From positions 1 to 64,000 of the forward strand of contig NZ_JAALDL010000018.1 of the NCBI RefSeq assembly GCF_011045095.1: a stretch of DNA of 64,000 nucleotides, in the 5' to 3' direction. This stretch comes from Grimontia sedimenti. Lineage in GTDB: Bacteria > Pseudomonadota > Gammaproteobacteria > Enterobacterales > Vibrionaceae. Below are positions 45,267-55,178 of the stretch, in pieces. Position 1 is the stretch's first letter. The number at the start of each line of letters is the position of its first letter. The position numbers were made by a program, and so were the translations under genes. The notes below the pieces were generated by a model, which had not been told where the DNA came from, searched no databases, and saw only the letters and a program-made list of their open reading frames with translations.

Positions 45267-46304
45267 TTAAGCCTTCACGGATTGCTGGAGTTGTTTCACT
45301 GCATCAAGCAAAGCTGGCGATGCGGAGCCGTGCAGTAAAGCTAACACCTGTGGACGAAGTGCTGGGATCATCACCAGATCTGCCACCATCTGCTGGAAGA
45401 AAGCCTGATCTTTTTGATCAGCAACGGCGATAAGAAAGGCGTCTAATAGTGGTTCATTTGACAGTGCTTGCCAACAGCGCCCTGCAATCGCAATCAACAT
45501 TTCACGGTGACGGAGCGCTTCAGTTGCCAGCATACGTTCAATGACACCGTGCACAACGTCCGGTTTCGCGCCGGCCAATGCCCGAACATGAGCAGTGAGA
45601 AGGAACAGGTCGGTTTCGTCACCAGAGAGCATGGCCTGAATGTCTTCTTCAAGACGCGCAGCCAGTGAGTCCGGAATATCGCAATGCTCGAGACAGCCTA
45701 GTAGCGCATATTTGGGTGGCTGCGGCATGTTAGAGAGGGCTTTCCGCAAACGGGTAAGGTTGTTGTGCTTGTCCATTCGCGCACACAGATCGGCAATTCC
45801 CTGAAGCCCTACTCCTTGCCACTCTTCCCAGCCAAGCTCACCTGAAGCGTAATGTTGCGCATGGTCATAATACTGGCTGGCAGGCTGGTTCAGCTTTGCG
45901 GTTAGGAATGCATGGAAAATGGCTTTCTTATCATCCTGCGGATTGAAGGTGTAAGGGTTTGCAGCAAGCTTTTCCTGTTCTTCTTCCGTCGGGGTTTTAT
46001 CCAGTGTTGCGCCCATGGCTTGCGCCACATATTGGATGAAATCGCCAAGTGCAGCCTGATTGAGAAGGCCACGTTCATCCAAAGGCATCTTTAAAAACCA
46101 GATCCATGGGGCTTGATTCGGTTGCCAGAATGCAATGCCGATTTGCGCATGTTGCTGCGCAGGAAAAGGATAGGGCATGCGGTTTTCTTCAATCGCTACA
46201 AAGTCTTTGTTACTGATTGGCGTGACACGTCGGCTGAGATCGAATACCAGAAATTCGCAGTTTGCCTGACTCAATATGGCGTTAAGAGAGAGCGTATTTT
46301 CCAT
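45267..46304 (-). CDS. DUF3549 family protein
   Basis: A 345-residue soluble protein, mostly helical, with an N-terminal alpha/beta part (CEFLVFDLSRRVTPISN, QIGIAFWQPNQAPWIWFLKM) and C-terminal helical repeats (e.g. HVRALAGAKPDVVHGVIERM). This matches DUF3549, found near yqcC/truC in vibrios and relatives. No catalytic motif is visible. It leads a two-gene operon with DUF3301 and is divergent from yqcC across 229 bases with no other feature I can name. Confidence 0.85.
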   Translation of the reverse strand: MENTLSLNAILSQANCEFLVFDLSRRVTPISNKDFVAIEENRMPYPFPAQQHAQIGIAFWQPNQAPWIWFLKMPLDERGLLNQAALGDFIQYVAQAMGATLDKTPTEEEQEKLAANPYTFNPQDDKKAIFHAFLTAKLNQPASQYYDHAQHYASGELGWEEWQGVGLQGIADLCARMDKHNNLTRLRKALSNMPQPPKYALLGCLEHCDIPDSLAARLEEDIQAMLSGDETDLFLLTAHVRALAGAKPDVVHGVIERMLATEALRHREMLIAIAGRCWQALSNEPLLDAFLIAVADQKDQAFFQQMVADLVMIPALRPQVLALLHGSASPALLDAVKQLQQSVKA

Positions 46305-46533
46305 GATGACTTCTAATTCGTGTTGCCTTCATTGGCGGAGAGTGAAACAGCGGTGAGTGTACCATTCTCGCGCCTTTTGACGGCGAAGGATTCGTAACAG
46401 CGCTTTTCACTGAATGCTGCTGAACGATGAGAGTGTGGATTTCAGATCGCTCGGCATTGATTAGTGATATGCTTGCGCCAGTTTGATATTTCAACCCATT
46501 GGACGCAAAAGCGGTTAAAAGAGAGCAATTTCT

Positions 46534-46854
46534 ATGAGCAAACACGAAAAAGTCGGTACCTTGCTGTTGGCACTCAAAGACACGCTAGAAGTGCATGGTC
46601 ACTGGCAAAGTGAGCCACCCTCGAGCGAAGCACTTTCAAGCGTTGAACCCTTTGCGGTTGATACGCTGAGTTGTGCCGAATGGCTGCAATGGATTTTTAT
46701 CCCGAAAATGGCGTTCCTGTTGCAACACGGCCAACCTTTGCCAGAGTCATTTTCTATTGCTCCTTATGTGGAAGAAGCCATGCGTGGTCAGGAAGGGCAT
46801 GCAGACATTACCCGTGTTTCGATGGACATTGATGCTCTGTTTACACCGCAATAA
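46534..46854 (+). CDS. yqcC: YqcC family protein
   Basis: A 106-residue protein of the YqcC (DUF446) family, with LLLALKDTLEVHGHWQSEPP, PFAVDTLSCAEWLQWIFIPK and LPESFSIAPYVEEAMRG. The family is small and helical, of unknown function, and is almost always next to truC, which starts 11 bases after this stop. ATG 46534 is the natural start. Confidence 0.92.
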   Translation: MSKHEKVGTLLLALKDTLEVHGHWQSEPPSSEALSSVEPFAVDTLSCAEWLQWIFIPKMAFLLQHGQPLPESFSIAPYVEEAMRGQEGHADITRVSMDIDALFTPQ

Positions 46855-46865
46855 CTGCTTTTAAG

Positions 46866-47597
46866 ATGCAAACTGAACTCGAAATAATTTATCGCGATGA
46901 GTGGCTGATCGCCGTTAACAAGCCTTCAGGTATGTTGGTGCACCGCTCTTGGCTCGACAAAGGCGAAACCCGCTTTGTCATGCAAACGTTGCGAGACCAG
47001 ATTGGTCAGCATGTTTTTCCACTTCATCGGTTGGACCGCCCAACCTCCGGTGTTTTGCTTTTTGCACTTTCGTCCGAAATGGCTTCACAAATGATGCCAA
47101 AGTTCGCCGGGCGCGACATTCACAAAACCTATCATGCGGTTGTTCGTGGCTGGATTAAAGAAGGTGCAACGCTTGATTATCCACTCAAAGAAGAACTGGA
47201 TAAGGTGGCTGATAAATTCGCGACGGCTGAGCCAGAAGCCAAAGAGGCGGTCACTGAATACCGACCGGTTGCGCATGCGGAGTTACCAATCCCTATGGGA
47301 CGCTACCAAAGTTGCCGTTACACGCTGGTGGAAATGAAACCGCATACTGGCCGCAAGCACCAGCTCCGCCGTCACATGCACCATCTGAGTCACCATATCG
47401 TGGGTGATGTGAATCATGGCGACGGGCGACACAATCGCCTGTTCCGTCAGGAATTTGAATGCCATCAACTGCTGCTTCATGCGTCGCGCACGGAATTTCA
47501 GCATCCGGTAACAGGTGAAAACTTGGTGATTGAAGCCAAGGTTGATGAAGTTTGGCGACGAGTGTTGGAAGGTTTGGGGTGGGGGACTGCTCTCTGA
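46866..47597 (+). CDS. truC: tRNA pseudouridine(65) synthase
   Basis: TruC converts U65 of tRNAs such as tRNA-Ile1 and tRNA-Asp to pseudouridine. The 243-residue protein belongs to the RluA family, with the catalytic aspartate in FPLHRLDRPTSGVLLFALS, INKPSGMLVHRS-like AVNKPSGMLVHRSWLDK at the start, TLVEMKPHTGRKHQLRRHM and GDVNHGDGRHNRLF. It follows yqcC as in E. coli, and is probably transcribed with it. Confidence 0.94.
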   Translation: MQTELEIIYRDEWLIAVNKPSGMLVHRSWLDKGETRFVMQTLRDQIGQHVFPLHRLDRPTSGVLLFALSSEMASQMMPKFAGRDIHKTYHAVVRGWIKEGATLDYPLKEELDKVADKFATAEPEAKEAVTEYRPVAHAELPIPMGRYQSCRYTLVEMKPHTGRKHQLRRHMHHLSHHIVGDVNHGDGRHNRLFRQEFECHQLLLHASRTEFQHPVTGENLVIEAKVDEVWRRVLEGLGWGTAL

Positions 47598-47605
47598 GGA
47601 AATGC

Positions 47606-47632
47606 AGGACCTAGGAACCTAGGTCCTTCTTT
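47606..47632. terminator. Terminator between truC and DUF3461 gene
   Basis: A perfect 10-bp inverted repeat (47606-47615 with 47618-47627) followed by a broken T run. It lies between the convergent truC and DUF3461 genes. Confidence 0.65.
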
Positions 47633-48010
47633 CTATAACTTTTCCAGATCGGCTTCGATCTCGGCGATCTTGCTGGCAACCACTTTTTCTAAGTGACGTA
47701 GGTCGCGAAGGATTTTCTTCTTGGTATCCTGCTCGCTTTTCTCGTGGCGCACGATCTTATCCAACTCGTCCACGACCAGCGACAAACTGCGGTTGATCTC
47801 CGTGACTTCACGGAAGCGGCCGCTGCCACTGTCAACCACCACATTCTTTCTCTGCCGTGGATATTTGAATTTGACGCTCTTGGCAAACAACTCGCCTTTG
47901 GCTTTGTGAAAGTAGATTTTCAGCGTGTCTGAATTGGCTTCTTGACGCAGGGTGTAACGTTCGATGTTCTCTGGATGTTCGATACCGATGTTTTTCAGAT
48001 TCTGATACAT
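47633..48010 (-). CDS. DUF3461 family protein
   Basis: A 125-residue charged protein matching DUF3461: [40 protein letters not shown], then a basic KYPRQRKNV segment and a C-terminal coiled coil ([20 protein letters not shown]). Function unknown; the basic patch could contact nucleic acid (inference). It is monocistronic. A ribosome-like GAAGGGG stretch lies upstream of the ATG. Confidence 0.88.
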   Translation of the reverse strand: MYQNLKNIGIEHPENIERYTLRQEANSDTLKIYFHKAKGELFAKSVKFKYPRQRKNVVVDSGSGRFREVTEINRSLSLVVDELDKIVRHEKSEQDTKKKILRDLRHLEKVVASKIAEIEADLEKL

Positions 48011-48176
48011 GTTTTACCCCTTCTCTCGTCAGAACAGACTACGGTTCAATCACTTATTGTTCACTTTAGCAGCATCCTTTCTCCAGCCCCAACCATTGTT
48101 ATGATCAATGTCTGAGACTTGTGGTCGAGATCGCCCAATATGCTGACTGAGCGAAATTTTCCAGTTTTATTCACCA

Positions 48177-50798
48177 CTAATTTGCGTCATTTAAGGCATC
48201 AAATAGTGCTTCTTTCAGCGTTTTCTGAACTTCGTCAGATAGCGCCTGACGTTCACCATCAGTCACAATGAAAAAGTCTTCGGCACGCTCACCAATGGTA
48301 GTGATTTTTGCCGCTTGCAGAGATACGCCTTCGCGGGCGAATACCGCTCCCACCCGTGCCAAGAGACCCGGTGTGTCCAGCGCGACCAGTTCAAGGAGTG
48401 TTCGACGTCCTGTGCGAGTTGGCAGGAAAGAGACCTGCGTTTTCACGTTAAAGGCCATCAACTTACGGGACGCACGTTTGACCGGAATGGTGATTGGTCC
48501 ATCCTGAGTGAGCGCTAATGTGACACCCTCGCGGATTTTTTCGTGCCGGTCGGGTTGAATCGCTTCGTTATGTGAGTCCAACACCATAAAAGTGTCCAGT
48601 GCGAAACCATCTTTACTGGTCATGATTTGTGCGTCGTGGACGCTGAGATTTTTCTTATCAAGCGCGGCGACCACACGGGCAAACAGGCTTGGTCTGTCCT
48701 GACTGTAAACGAAAATCTCGGTGCCACCACGGGTGGCATTCTTGCTGACCAGTACCAAAGGCTCATCACCTTCGTGGCTCAGAATGTGCTCACTGTGCCA
48801 GGCGATTTGCTTGTGGGTGTGACGCAGGAAGTAATCCGCTTTAAAGCGCTGCCAAAGCAGCTCAATTTCCCGCGGTGTGTGACCGTGTTTACGCAGCAGG
48901 GCTGATGCCAAATGTTGGTTATGGCGGATACGTTCACGAATATCTGGCGGGTTTTCTAACCCGCGGCGCAGTGCTTTCTGGGTGGAGTAGTAAAGCTCTG
49001 CCAGAAGGGTTCGTTTCCAGCTGTTCCAAAGCTCTGGATTGGTGGCGTTGATATCGGCCACGGTGAGGCAAATCAGGTAGTCGAGACGTTCTTCATCACG
49101 CACTTTCTGCGCAAATTCAGTAATGACTTCAGGATCATAAATATCGCGGCGCTGAGCGGTGACAGACATCAGGAGGTGATTGCCGACCAGCCAGCTGACA
49201 AGGTTCGCCTCAGGGCGAGAAAAACCGTGATCGATACAGAAGCTATAGGCCTCTTCTGCGCCAATTTCTGAGTGATCGCCACCGCGGCCTTTACCGATGT
49301 CGTGGAAAATCGCTGCCAGTAAGAGAAGCTCCGGTTTCGCCAAGCGAGGGTAAACATCACAACAGATTGGGTGCTTGTCGCGGTTTTCTTCGTAGCTATA
49401 GCCATTAATGTGTTTGAGCAGGCGGATAGTGTGCTCGTCCACGGTATAGGCGTGGAAAAGGTCAAACTGCATCTGGCCGACTATTTGGCTCCATTGCGGC
49501 AGGTAGGCTGACAACACGCCGTGCTTATGCATCAAAGGGAAAGCTTTGTGCAGCGCATTTGGATGGCGGGTCAGGGCAATAAATTTCTCTTTTGCCTCTG
49601 GTACATCACACAGGAAACGATTCAGGCGTCGGCGTGCAGTGCGGAGCTGTCTGAGCGTTGGTGCCGAAATGGATTCAATCGACTTGTCGTTAGCGATGTG
49701 CAGGAACATGTCGATGATGGTGTCGGGACGTGCCTGGAACAGTGCAGGCTTGCGCGCTTCAATCTGGCGTCCATGACGCTGGAAATCATCGCTCAGCACT
49801 TCAATGGTTTTGCTGTCAGGCTCGTTTTCAATCGCCTGTGCAAATAGGCGGATCAACATTTTGTTGAGCTCAGAAACTCTTCCCAGTGTGCGGTAGAAGT
49901 CTTTCATCATGAGCTCTATGCCACGGTTTCCTTCACCTTGGTAACCGAGAGTTTCAGCAACAGAAGGCTGATGGGCGAAGGTGAGGCGGTTGTCATAACG
50001 ACGGAGTTCAAGGTGCAGGGCAAAACGGATGCGCCACAGCATCGTCTGGCATTCATCTAACTCGCGGAATTCAGCGTCAGTCAGAAAGCCGTATTTGCTC
50101 ATTTCTCGCAGGCTGGTGGCACCAAAATGACGGCGGGCAATCCAACTCAGGGTATGGATATCACGAAGACCGCCCGGACTGGATTTGATGTCTGGTTCCA
50201 GATTGTAGGCCGTGTCATGGTATCGGGCATGACGCTCTTTTTGCTCTTTAACTTTGGCTTTGAAGAATCTTTCGCTGGGCCAGAACTGCTCAGAGTGAAT
50301 GCGGTTTTTCAATTCATGGAAGATTCGTTCACTGCCACAAAGCAATCGGGATTCCTGTAAATTGGTGGCGACGGTCAAATCGTCGAGGCCGACATCCATA
50401 CACTCAGCGAGGGTGCGTACGGAATGGCCGACTTCCAGTTTTAAATCCCACAACAGTGTTACGAACTCACTGAGACGGGTTTGGTAGTTTTTATCTACGC
50501 CGTTTTCAGAGAGGATCAAAAGGTCGATATCAGAAAGAGGGTGAAGCTCTCTGCGTCCGTAACCGCCTACGGCAATCAGCGAAAGGTTGGGATGATGATG
50601 AAATTCGAAATGTTGCCACAGCCTTTCCAGCAAGGCGTCAATGTAATCTGAACGCTGGTAAACCAAATCCGTAACGGACTTGCGTTCAAGAAAAGCGGCT
50701 TTCTGTTGTTCACCAAACAGTGACAGCTGATTTTTAAGCTCAGTAAGATTCAGCTGCTCAGCGGTCAGTTCATTGGGCGAGAGCAAAACGTCGTTCAT
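48177..50798 (-). CDS. glnD: Bifunctional uridylyltransferase/uridylyl-removing enzyme GlnD
   Basis: GlnD senses glutamine and adds or removes UMP on PII proteins, controlling nitrogen assimilation. The 873-residue protein has the nucleotidyltransferase motif GGYGRRELHPLSDIDLLIL, the HD hydrolase with IFHDIGKGRGGDHSEIGA, and two C-terminal ACT domains (EIFVYSQDRPSLFARVVAAL and LELVALDTPGLLARVGAVFA). I chose ATG 50798 (MNDVLLSPNELT), with AAGGA upstream; an ATG two codons earlier sits on that site. It lies downstream of map on the same strand beyond a terminator. Confidence 0.95.
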   Translation of the reverse strand: MNDVLLSPNELTAEQLNLTELKNQLSLFGEQQKAAFLERKSVTDLVYQRSDYIDALLERLWQHFEFHHHPNLSLIAVGGYGRRELHPLSDIDLLILSENGVDKNYQTRLSEFVTLLWDLKLEVGHSVRTLAECMDVGLDDLTVATNLQESRLLCGSERIFHELKNRIHSEQFWPSERFFKAKVKEQKERHARYHDTAYNLEPDIKSSPGGLRDIHTLSWIARRHFGATSLREMSKYGFLTDAEFRELDECQTMLWRIRFALHLELRRYDNRLTFAHQPSVAETLGYQGEGNRGIELMMKDFYRTLGRVSELNKMLIRLFAQAIENEPDSKTIEVLSDDFQRHGRQIEARKPALFQARPDTIIDMFLHIANDKSIESISAPTLRQLRTARRRLNRFLCDVPEAKEKFIALTRHPNALHKAFPLMHKHGVLSAYLPQWSQIVGQMQFDLFHAYTVDEHTIRLLKHINGYSYEENRDKHPICCDVYPRLAKPELLLLAAIFHDIGKGRGGDHSEIGAEEAYSFCIDHGFSRPEANLVSWLVGNHLLMSVTAQRRDIYDPEVITEFAQKVRDEERLDYLICLTVADINATNPELWNSWKRTLLAELYYSTQKALRRGLENPPDIRERIRHNQHLASALLRKHGHTPREIELLWQRFKADYFLRHTHKQIAWHSEHILSHEGDEPLVLVSKNATRGGTEIFVYSQDRPSLFARVVAALDKKNLSVHDAQIMTSKDGFALDTFMVLDSHNEAIQPDRHEKIREGVTLALTQDGPITIPVKRASRKLMAFNVKTQVSFLPTRTGRRTLLELVALDTPGLLARVGAVFAREGVSLQAAKITTIGERAEDFFIVTDGERQALSDEVQKTLKEALFDALNDAN

Positions 50799-50811
50799 TG
50801 TCATCCTTGAT

Positions 50812-50838
50812 AAAAAAAGTCGGCGCATTGGCCGACTT
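50812..50838 (-). terminator. Terminator/attenuator between map and glnD
   Basis: An 8-bp stem (50817-50824 with 50831-50838) followed on the minus strand by seven T residues, between the map stop and glnD start. glnD may therefore depend on read-through or its own promoter. Confidence 0.8.
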
Positions 50839-50850
50839 CTGTTTTATGAA

Positions 50851-51648
50851 TTATGCGTTGTTCAAAATGCGAGGCAGTTTTTCCTCACTGCGCAGAGTCA
50901 GGATTTCACAACCGGTATCCGTGACCAGAATCGTGTGTTCCCATTGCGCGGATTTCTTGCCATCAACGGTATATACCGTCCAGCCATCATCGTCATCCAG
51001 CAGTGTGCCGAATTTACCCGCATTGATCATAGGCTCAATGGTAAAGCACATACCCGCTTTAATGACGGTGCGGTCACTGTTCTTGTAGTGCACCACTTGC
51101 GGCTCTTCATGGAACTCTGCACCAATGCCGTGACCGCAGTAATCTTTCACGATTGAGTAACGCTTTGGACGGTTTTTGATGAACTTTTGGATTTCCGTAC
51201 CGATGTCACCAATGCGCGCGCCAGGCTTCACTTTTCTCAGGGCTTGGTAAAGGCTTTCCTGTGCAACGTGACACAGTGCTTTGTCTTCCGCAGACACCTC
51301 ACCCACTAAAAACATTTTTGACGTGTCGCCGTGGTAGCCATCTTTAATCACTGTGATGTCGATGTTGATGACATCACCATCTTTCAATACGTCAGTTTTG
51401 CTCGGAATACCGTGACATACAACGTGGTTGATTGAGGTACAAATAGACTTTGGAAAGCCATGGTAGTTGAGCGGTGCTGGGATAGCTTGCTGTGTCTCTG
51501 TGATGTATTTGTGGCAAATATCATCCAGCTCTTCAGTCGTCACGCCCGCTTTTACATGCGGTTCGATCATCTCAAGCACTTCTGCCGCAAGGCGACCGGC
51601 CTCACGCATTTTTTCGATTTCTTCAGCCGATTTAATAGTGGCGCTCAT
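50851..51648 (-). CDS. map: Type I methionine aminopeptidase
   Basis: Map removes the initiator methionine from nascent proteins. The 265-residue protein is the normal type I size, with metal ligands in DGDVINIDITVIKDGYHGD, the histidines in YCGHGIGAEFHEEPQVVHY, FTIEPMINAG and AQWEHTILVTDTG. It is divergent from rpsB, the arrangement common to enterics, where map and rpsB share a promoter region. Confidence 0.96.
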   Translation of the reverse strand: MSATIKSAEEIEKMREAGRLAAEVLEMIEPHVKAGVTTEELDDICHKYITETQQAIPAPLNYHGFPKSICTSINHVVCHGIPSKTDVLKDGDVINIDITVIKDGYHGDTSKMFLVGEVSAEDKALCHVAQESLYQALRKVKPGARIGDIGTEIQKFIKNRPKRYSIVKDYCGHGIGAEFHEEPQVVHYKNSDRTVIKAGMCFTIEPMINAGKFGTLLDDDDGWTVYTVDGKKSAQWEHTILVTDTGCEILTLRSEEKLPRILNNA

Positions 51649-51796
51649 TGCTTTCTCTCAGTTGGCTCCCTTAACTGAAACAGCAAGGGAGGAATTGACT
51701 GCTATTACTACATATTATCAATCGCATCGCCATGTGGGAACCTTACCCGGCGACTCACTGACTTTTTTATGCTGGATTCTAAGGCGCTTTTTATGG

Positions 51797-51811
51797 TATA
51801 AAGCGCGCCGA
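51797..51811 (+). promoter_or_regulatory. Possible rpsB promoter -10 with GC-rich discriminator
   Basis: TATAAA followed directly by GCGCGCCG resembles a stringently controlled ribosomal-protein promoter. No strong -35 box is seen, so this is tentative. The 322-base map/rpsB gap otherwise contains the leader described next. Confidence 0.4.
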
Positions 51812-51894
51812 AATACGCCTTAATGGTTAATCGGGTCTTCCGGTTCTGTTTAGGTGGTTTCGACAAACACTTATTTTTTAACACACACACATAT

Positions 51895-51970
51895 CGGCAC
51901 ATGCTCCGGGGTGCCCTTTGAGGGTCGGATGTATGGGATATGTGGAGGCCTAACCCCAAGAGGAATTAAA
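51895..51970 (+). promoter_or_regulatory. rpsB mRNA leader (S2 autoregulation)
   Basis: The 75 bases before rpsB carry GGGGTGCCCTTTGAGGGT, then GGAGGCCTAACCCCAAGAGG, leading to the ATG. The GGGG/CCCC arms pair across the leader. The same arrangement precedes rpsB in enterics, where S2 represses its own translation. The ribosome site is AAGAGGAAT. Confidence 0.7.
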
Positions 51971-52699
51971 ATGGCTACTGTTTCAATGCGCGACATGCTG
52001 AAAGCTGGTGTTCACTTCGGTCACCAGACTCGTTACTGGAACCCTAAGATGAAGCCGTTCATCTTCGGTGCACGTAACAAGGTTCACATCATCAACCTAG
52101 AAAAAACTGTACCAATGTTCAACGACGTACTGGCTGAGCTGACCAAAGTTGGTGAGCGTAAGGGTAAAGTACTGTTCGTTGGTACTAAGCGTGCCGCTAG
52201 CGAATCTGTTAAAGCAGCAGCAGAAAGCTGTGATCAGTACTACGTGAACAACCGTTGGTTGGGCGGTATGCTGACTAACTGGAAAACTGTTCGCCAGTCA
52301 ATCAAACGTCTGAAAGATCTGGAAACTCAGTCAACTGACGGTACTTTCGAGAAGCTGACTAAGAAAGAAGCTCTGATGCGCACCCGTGAAATGGAGAAAC
52401 TTGAGAAGTCTCTGGGCGGTATCAAAAACATGGGCGGTCTGCCAGACGCGCTGTTCGTCATCGACGCTGATCACGAGCACATTGCTATTAAAGAAGCAAA
52501 CAACCTGGGTATCCCAGTGTACGCGGTAGTTGATACCAACTCTGACCCAGACGGCGTTGACTTCGTTATCCCAGGTAACGACGACGCGATTCGCGCAGTT
52601 CAACTGTACCTGAACGCTGCAGCTCAGTCATACACTGAAGGCCGTAGCCAGGACATCGTAGCTCAAGCAGAAGACGAGCTGGTTGAAGTCGCTGAATAA
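51971..52699 (+). CDS. rpsB: 30S ribosomal protein S2
   Basis: S2 binds the 30S platform near S1. The 242-residue protein is a full family member: [58 protein letters not shown] and [20 protein letters not shown]. The ATG at 51971 follows AGGA and gives the canonical N-terminus; an upstream extension of the frame runs through the leader and is not coding. It is followed by tsf beyond a hairpin. Confidence 0.97.
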   Translation: MATVSMRDMLKAGVHFGHQTRYWNPKMKPFIFGARNKVHIINLEKTVPMFNDVLAELTKVGERKGKVLFVGTKRAASESVKAAAESCDQYYVNNRWLGGMLTNWKTVRQSIKRLKDLETQSTDGTFEKLTKKEALMRTREMEKLEKSLGGIKNMGGLPDALFVIDADHEHIAIKEANNLGIPVYAVVDTNSDPDGVDFVIPGNDDAIRAVQLYLNAAAQSYTEGRSQDIVAQAEDELVEVAE

Positions 52700-52770
52700 G
52701 ACACTTGCTCCTTGTGAGCGTTCTTAGCCATCAGACTGTCACAGACAGCACTGTAAGCTAAGTAGGTTAG

Positions 52771-52799
52771 CAGGGGCCAACTATGGGCCCCTGATTTTT
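52771..52799 (+). terminator. Attenuator between rpsB and tsf
   Basis: A GC-rich 8-bp stem (52771-52778 with 52786-52793) and five T residues lie in the rpsB-tsf gap, likely a partial terminator that sets the ratio of S2 to EF-Ts. Confidence 0.75.
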
Positions 52800-52830
52800 A
52801 CCCAAATAGTTTCGAATCGAGGAATGAACA

Positions 52831-53673
52831 ATGGCTGTTACCGCTGCCCTGGTAAAAGAACTGCGCGAACGCACTGGCGCAGGCATGATGGAATGTAAAA
52901 AAGCGCTGGTAGAAACTAACGGCGACATCGAGCTGGCGATTGAAAACATGCGTAAGTCAGGCGCTGCTAAAGCTGCTAAGAAAGCAGGTAACGTAGCTGC
53001 TGAAGGCGCAATCATCATCAAAGAAGTTGATGGCGTTTCTGCTCTGGTTGAAGTTAACTGCCAGACTGACTTCGTTGCTAAAGACGGCAACTTCACTGCT
53101 TTCGCAAACGCAGTTGCTGATGAAGCAGCGGCAACTAAAGCGACTGTAGAAGAGCTGCAAGCGAAATTCGAAGATGACCGCGTAGCGTTGGTTGCTAAAA
53201 TCGGTGAAAACATCTCTATCCGTCGCGTAGCTTACGTTGAAGGTTCAGCGATGGCTTCTTACCGTCACGGCGAGCGCATCGGTGTTGTTGTTGCTGGTGA
53301 AGGCGACGCAGAAACTCTGAAGCACATCGCAATGCACGTTGCTGCATCACGTCCAGAGTACGTAACTCCTGACGACGTACCAGCTGACGTAGTTGCTAAA
53401 GAGCGCGAAGTTCAAGTAGAAATCGCGATGAACGAAGGCAAGCCTAAAGAAATCGCAGAGAAAATGGTTGAAGGCCGCATGAAGAAATTCACCGGCGAAG
53501 TTTCTCTGACTGGTCAACCTTTCATCATGGAGCCTAAGAAATCTGTAGGTGACATCCTGAAAGAGAAAGGCGCTTCTGTTTCTACTTTCATCCGCCTGGA
53601 AGTGGGTGAAGGTATTGAGAAAGCAGCTGGCATGAGCTTCGCAGAAGAAGTTGCAGCCGCTCAGAAAGGTTAA
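52831..53673 (+). CDS. tsf: Translation elongation factor Ts
   Basis: EF-Ts exchanges GDP on EF-Tu. The 280-residue protein starts [23 protein letters not shown]-like (split here as [19 protein letters not shown]), has [20 protein letters not shown], the TDFV motif that inserts into EF-Tu, and two similar core domains. Codon use is strongly biased, as in highly expressed genes. AGGAATGAAC lies before the ATG. It is followed by a terminator and then pyrH. Confidence 0.97.
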   Translation: MAVTAALVKELRERTGAGMMECKKALVETNGDIELAIENMRKSGAAKAAKKAGNVAAEGAIIIKEVDGVSALVEVNCQTDFVAKDGNFTAFANAVADEAAATKATVEELQAKFEDDRVALVAKIGENISIRRVAYVEGSAMASYRHGERIGVVVAGEGDAETLKHIAMHVAASRPEYVTPDDVPADVVAKEREVQVEIAMNEGKPKEIAEKMVEGRMKKFTGEVSLTGQPFIMEPKKSVGDILKEKGASVSTFIRLEVGEGIEKAAGMSFAEEVAAAQKG

Positions 53674-53690
53674 TTCCTCTTTGAGACCCA

Positions 53691-53718
53691 AAAGACCGCA
53701 GAACCCTGCGGTCTTTTC
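53691..53718 (+). terminator. Terminator between tsf and pyrH
   Basis: A perfect 10-bp stem (53691-53700 with 53707-53716) ending in T residues, 18 bases past the tsf stop. Confidence 0.85.
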
Positions 53719-53759
53719 ACAATCCCATCCGTAGAAGTTAGTGCCTAAAGGTAGTGAGA

Positions 53760-54488
53760 ATGACTACAAACCCAAAACCAGCTTATCAACGAATTTTGCT
53801 TAAATTGAGTGGCGAAGCGCTGCAAGGTAAAGAAGGCTTCGGTATCGATCCGGCTGTGCTTGACCGCATGGCACAAGAAATCAAAGAACTGGTTGAACTT
53901 GGAGTACAAGTTGGCTTGGTTATCGGTGGTGGTAACCTGTTCCGTGGTGCAGGCCTTGCAGAAGCGGGTATGAACCGGGTTGTGGGCGACCACATGGGTA
54001 TGTTGGCGACTGTAATGAACGGTCTGGCTATGCGTGATGCACTGCACCGTGCCTATGTGAACGCGCGGGTGATGTCTGCTATCCCTCTGAACGGTGTGTG
54101 TGACAGCTACAACTGGGCGGAAGCTATCAGTCAACTGCGCAACGGCCGTGTGGTGATTTTCTCTGCAGGTACAGGCAACCCATTCTTCACCACAGATTCA
54201 GCAGCATGTCTGCGCGGCATTGAAATCGAATCTGACGTTGTGATTAAAGCCACCAAGGTTGATGGCGTTTACACTGACGACCCAGCGAAAAACCCGGATG
54301 CAGAACTGTACAGCCACCTGGTTTACCAGGACGTGCTGGAAAAAGAATTGAAAGTGATGGACCTTGCAGCCTTCACTCTGGCTCGCGATCACAAGATGCC
54401 GATTCGTGTTTTCAACATGAATAAGCCTGGCGCACTGCGCCGAGTTGTGATGGGTGAGCAAGAAGGCACACTAATTGATAACGGTTAA
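53760..54488 (+). CDS. pyrH: Uridylate kinase (UMP kinase)
   Basis: PyrH phosphorylates UMP to UDP and is allosterically activated by GTP. The 242-residue amino-acid-kinase-fold protein has [60 protein letters not shown] and [20 protein letters not shown]. The ATG at 53760 has AAGG 8 bases upstream; a GTG two codons earlier is in frame but poorer. It lies between tsf and frr as in nearly all gammaproteobacteria. Confidence 0.96.
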   Translation: MTTNPKPAYQRILLKLSGEALQGKEGFGIDPAVLDRMAQEIKELVELGVQVGLVIGGGNLFRGAGLAEAGMNRVVGDHMGMLATVMNGLAMRDALHRAYVNARVMSAIPLNGVCDSYNWAEAISQLRNGRVVIFSAGTGNPFFTTDSAACLRGIEIESDVVIKATKVDGVYTDDPAKNPDAELYSHLVYQDVLEKELKVMDLAAFTLARDHKMPIRVFNMNKPGALRRVVMGEQEGTLIDNG

Positions 54489-54545
54489 TCAATTTTAGTG
54501 GCATAATCTCCGTCGTTAGAAAAAAGAATCTTCAAGGATATTCTC

Positions 54546-55103
54546 GTGATCAATGAAATTAACGCAGATGCGAAAGAGCGCATGCAGAAAAGCGTTGAAG
54601 CGCTGAAGAACACTCTATCTAAAATCCGCACTGGTCGTGCGCATCCAGCACTGCTTGATGGCCTGTCTGTCGATTACTACGGCTCTGCAACTCCGCTGAA
54701 GCAATTGGCTTCAATCGTTGCAGAAGATGCACGTACTCTGGCTATCACTGTATTCGATAAGTCTGTCACGCAAGCTATCGAAAAAGCGATCATGACTTCA
54801 GATCTGGGTCTGAACCCAATGTCTGCGGGTACGGTTATCCGCGTACCATTGCCACCGTTGACCGAAGAGCGTCGTCGCGATCTGGTTAAGATTGTTCGTG
54901 GTGAAGCTGAAGGTGGCCGTGTTGCTGTTCGTAACATCCGCCGTGACGCTAACAGCGATCTGAAAGGTTTGCTGAAAGAGAAAGAAATTTCTGAAGACGA
55001 AGAGCGTCGTGGTCAGGACGATATCCAAAAACTGACTGACGCGGCTGTTAAAGAAATTGACACAATTCTTGAAGCCAAAGAAAAAGAGTTGATGGAAGTT
55101 TAA
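54546..55103 (+). CDS. frr: Ribosome recycling factor
   Basis: RRF, with EF-G, splits ribosomes after termination. The 185-residue protein is the standard length, with [40 protein letters not shown] and [20 protein letters not shown]. The start is a GTG at 54546 with AAGGA upstream; the next in-frame methionine is too far in. A terminator follows. Confidence 0.96.
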   Translation: MINEINADAKERMQKSVEALKNTLSKIRTGRAHPALLDGLSVDYYGSATPLKQLASIVAEDARTLAITVFDKSVTQAIEKAIMTSDLGLNPMSAGTVIRVPLPPLTEERRRDLVKIVRGEAEGGRVAVRNIRRDANSDLKGLLKEKEISEDEERRGQDDIQKLTDAAVKEIDTILEAKEKELMEV

Positions 55104-55131
55104 TTCCGGCTACACTCTGATTCCATTGCCG

Positions 55132-55161
55132 AAGCGCTGTGCTAGCAGTACAGCGCTTTTT
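55132..55161 (+). terminator. Terminator between frr and uppS
   Basis: A perfect 9-bp stem (55132-55140 with 55150-55158) followed by T residues, just before the uppS ribosome site. uppS may depend on read-through. Confidence 0.78.
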
Positions 55162-55178
55162 ATTTGCGAAGGATAATG

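Noticed and set aside
47883-48176. A further small gene between glnD and DUF3461
   Set aside because: The gap past the DUF3461 start has no frame with a ribosome site; only upstream DNA is seen.
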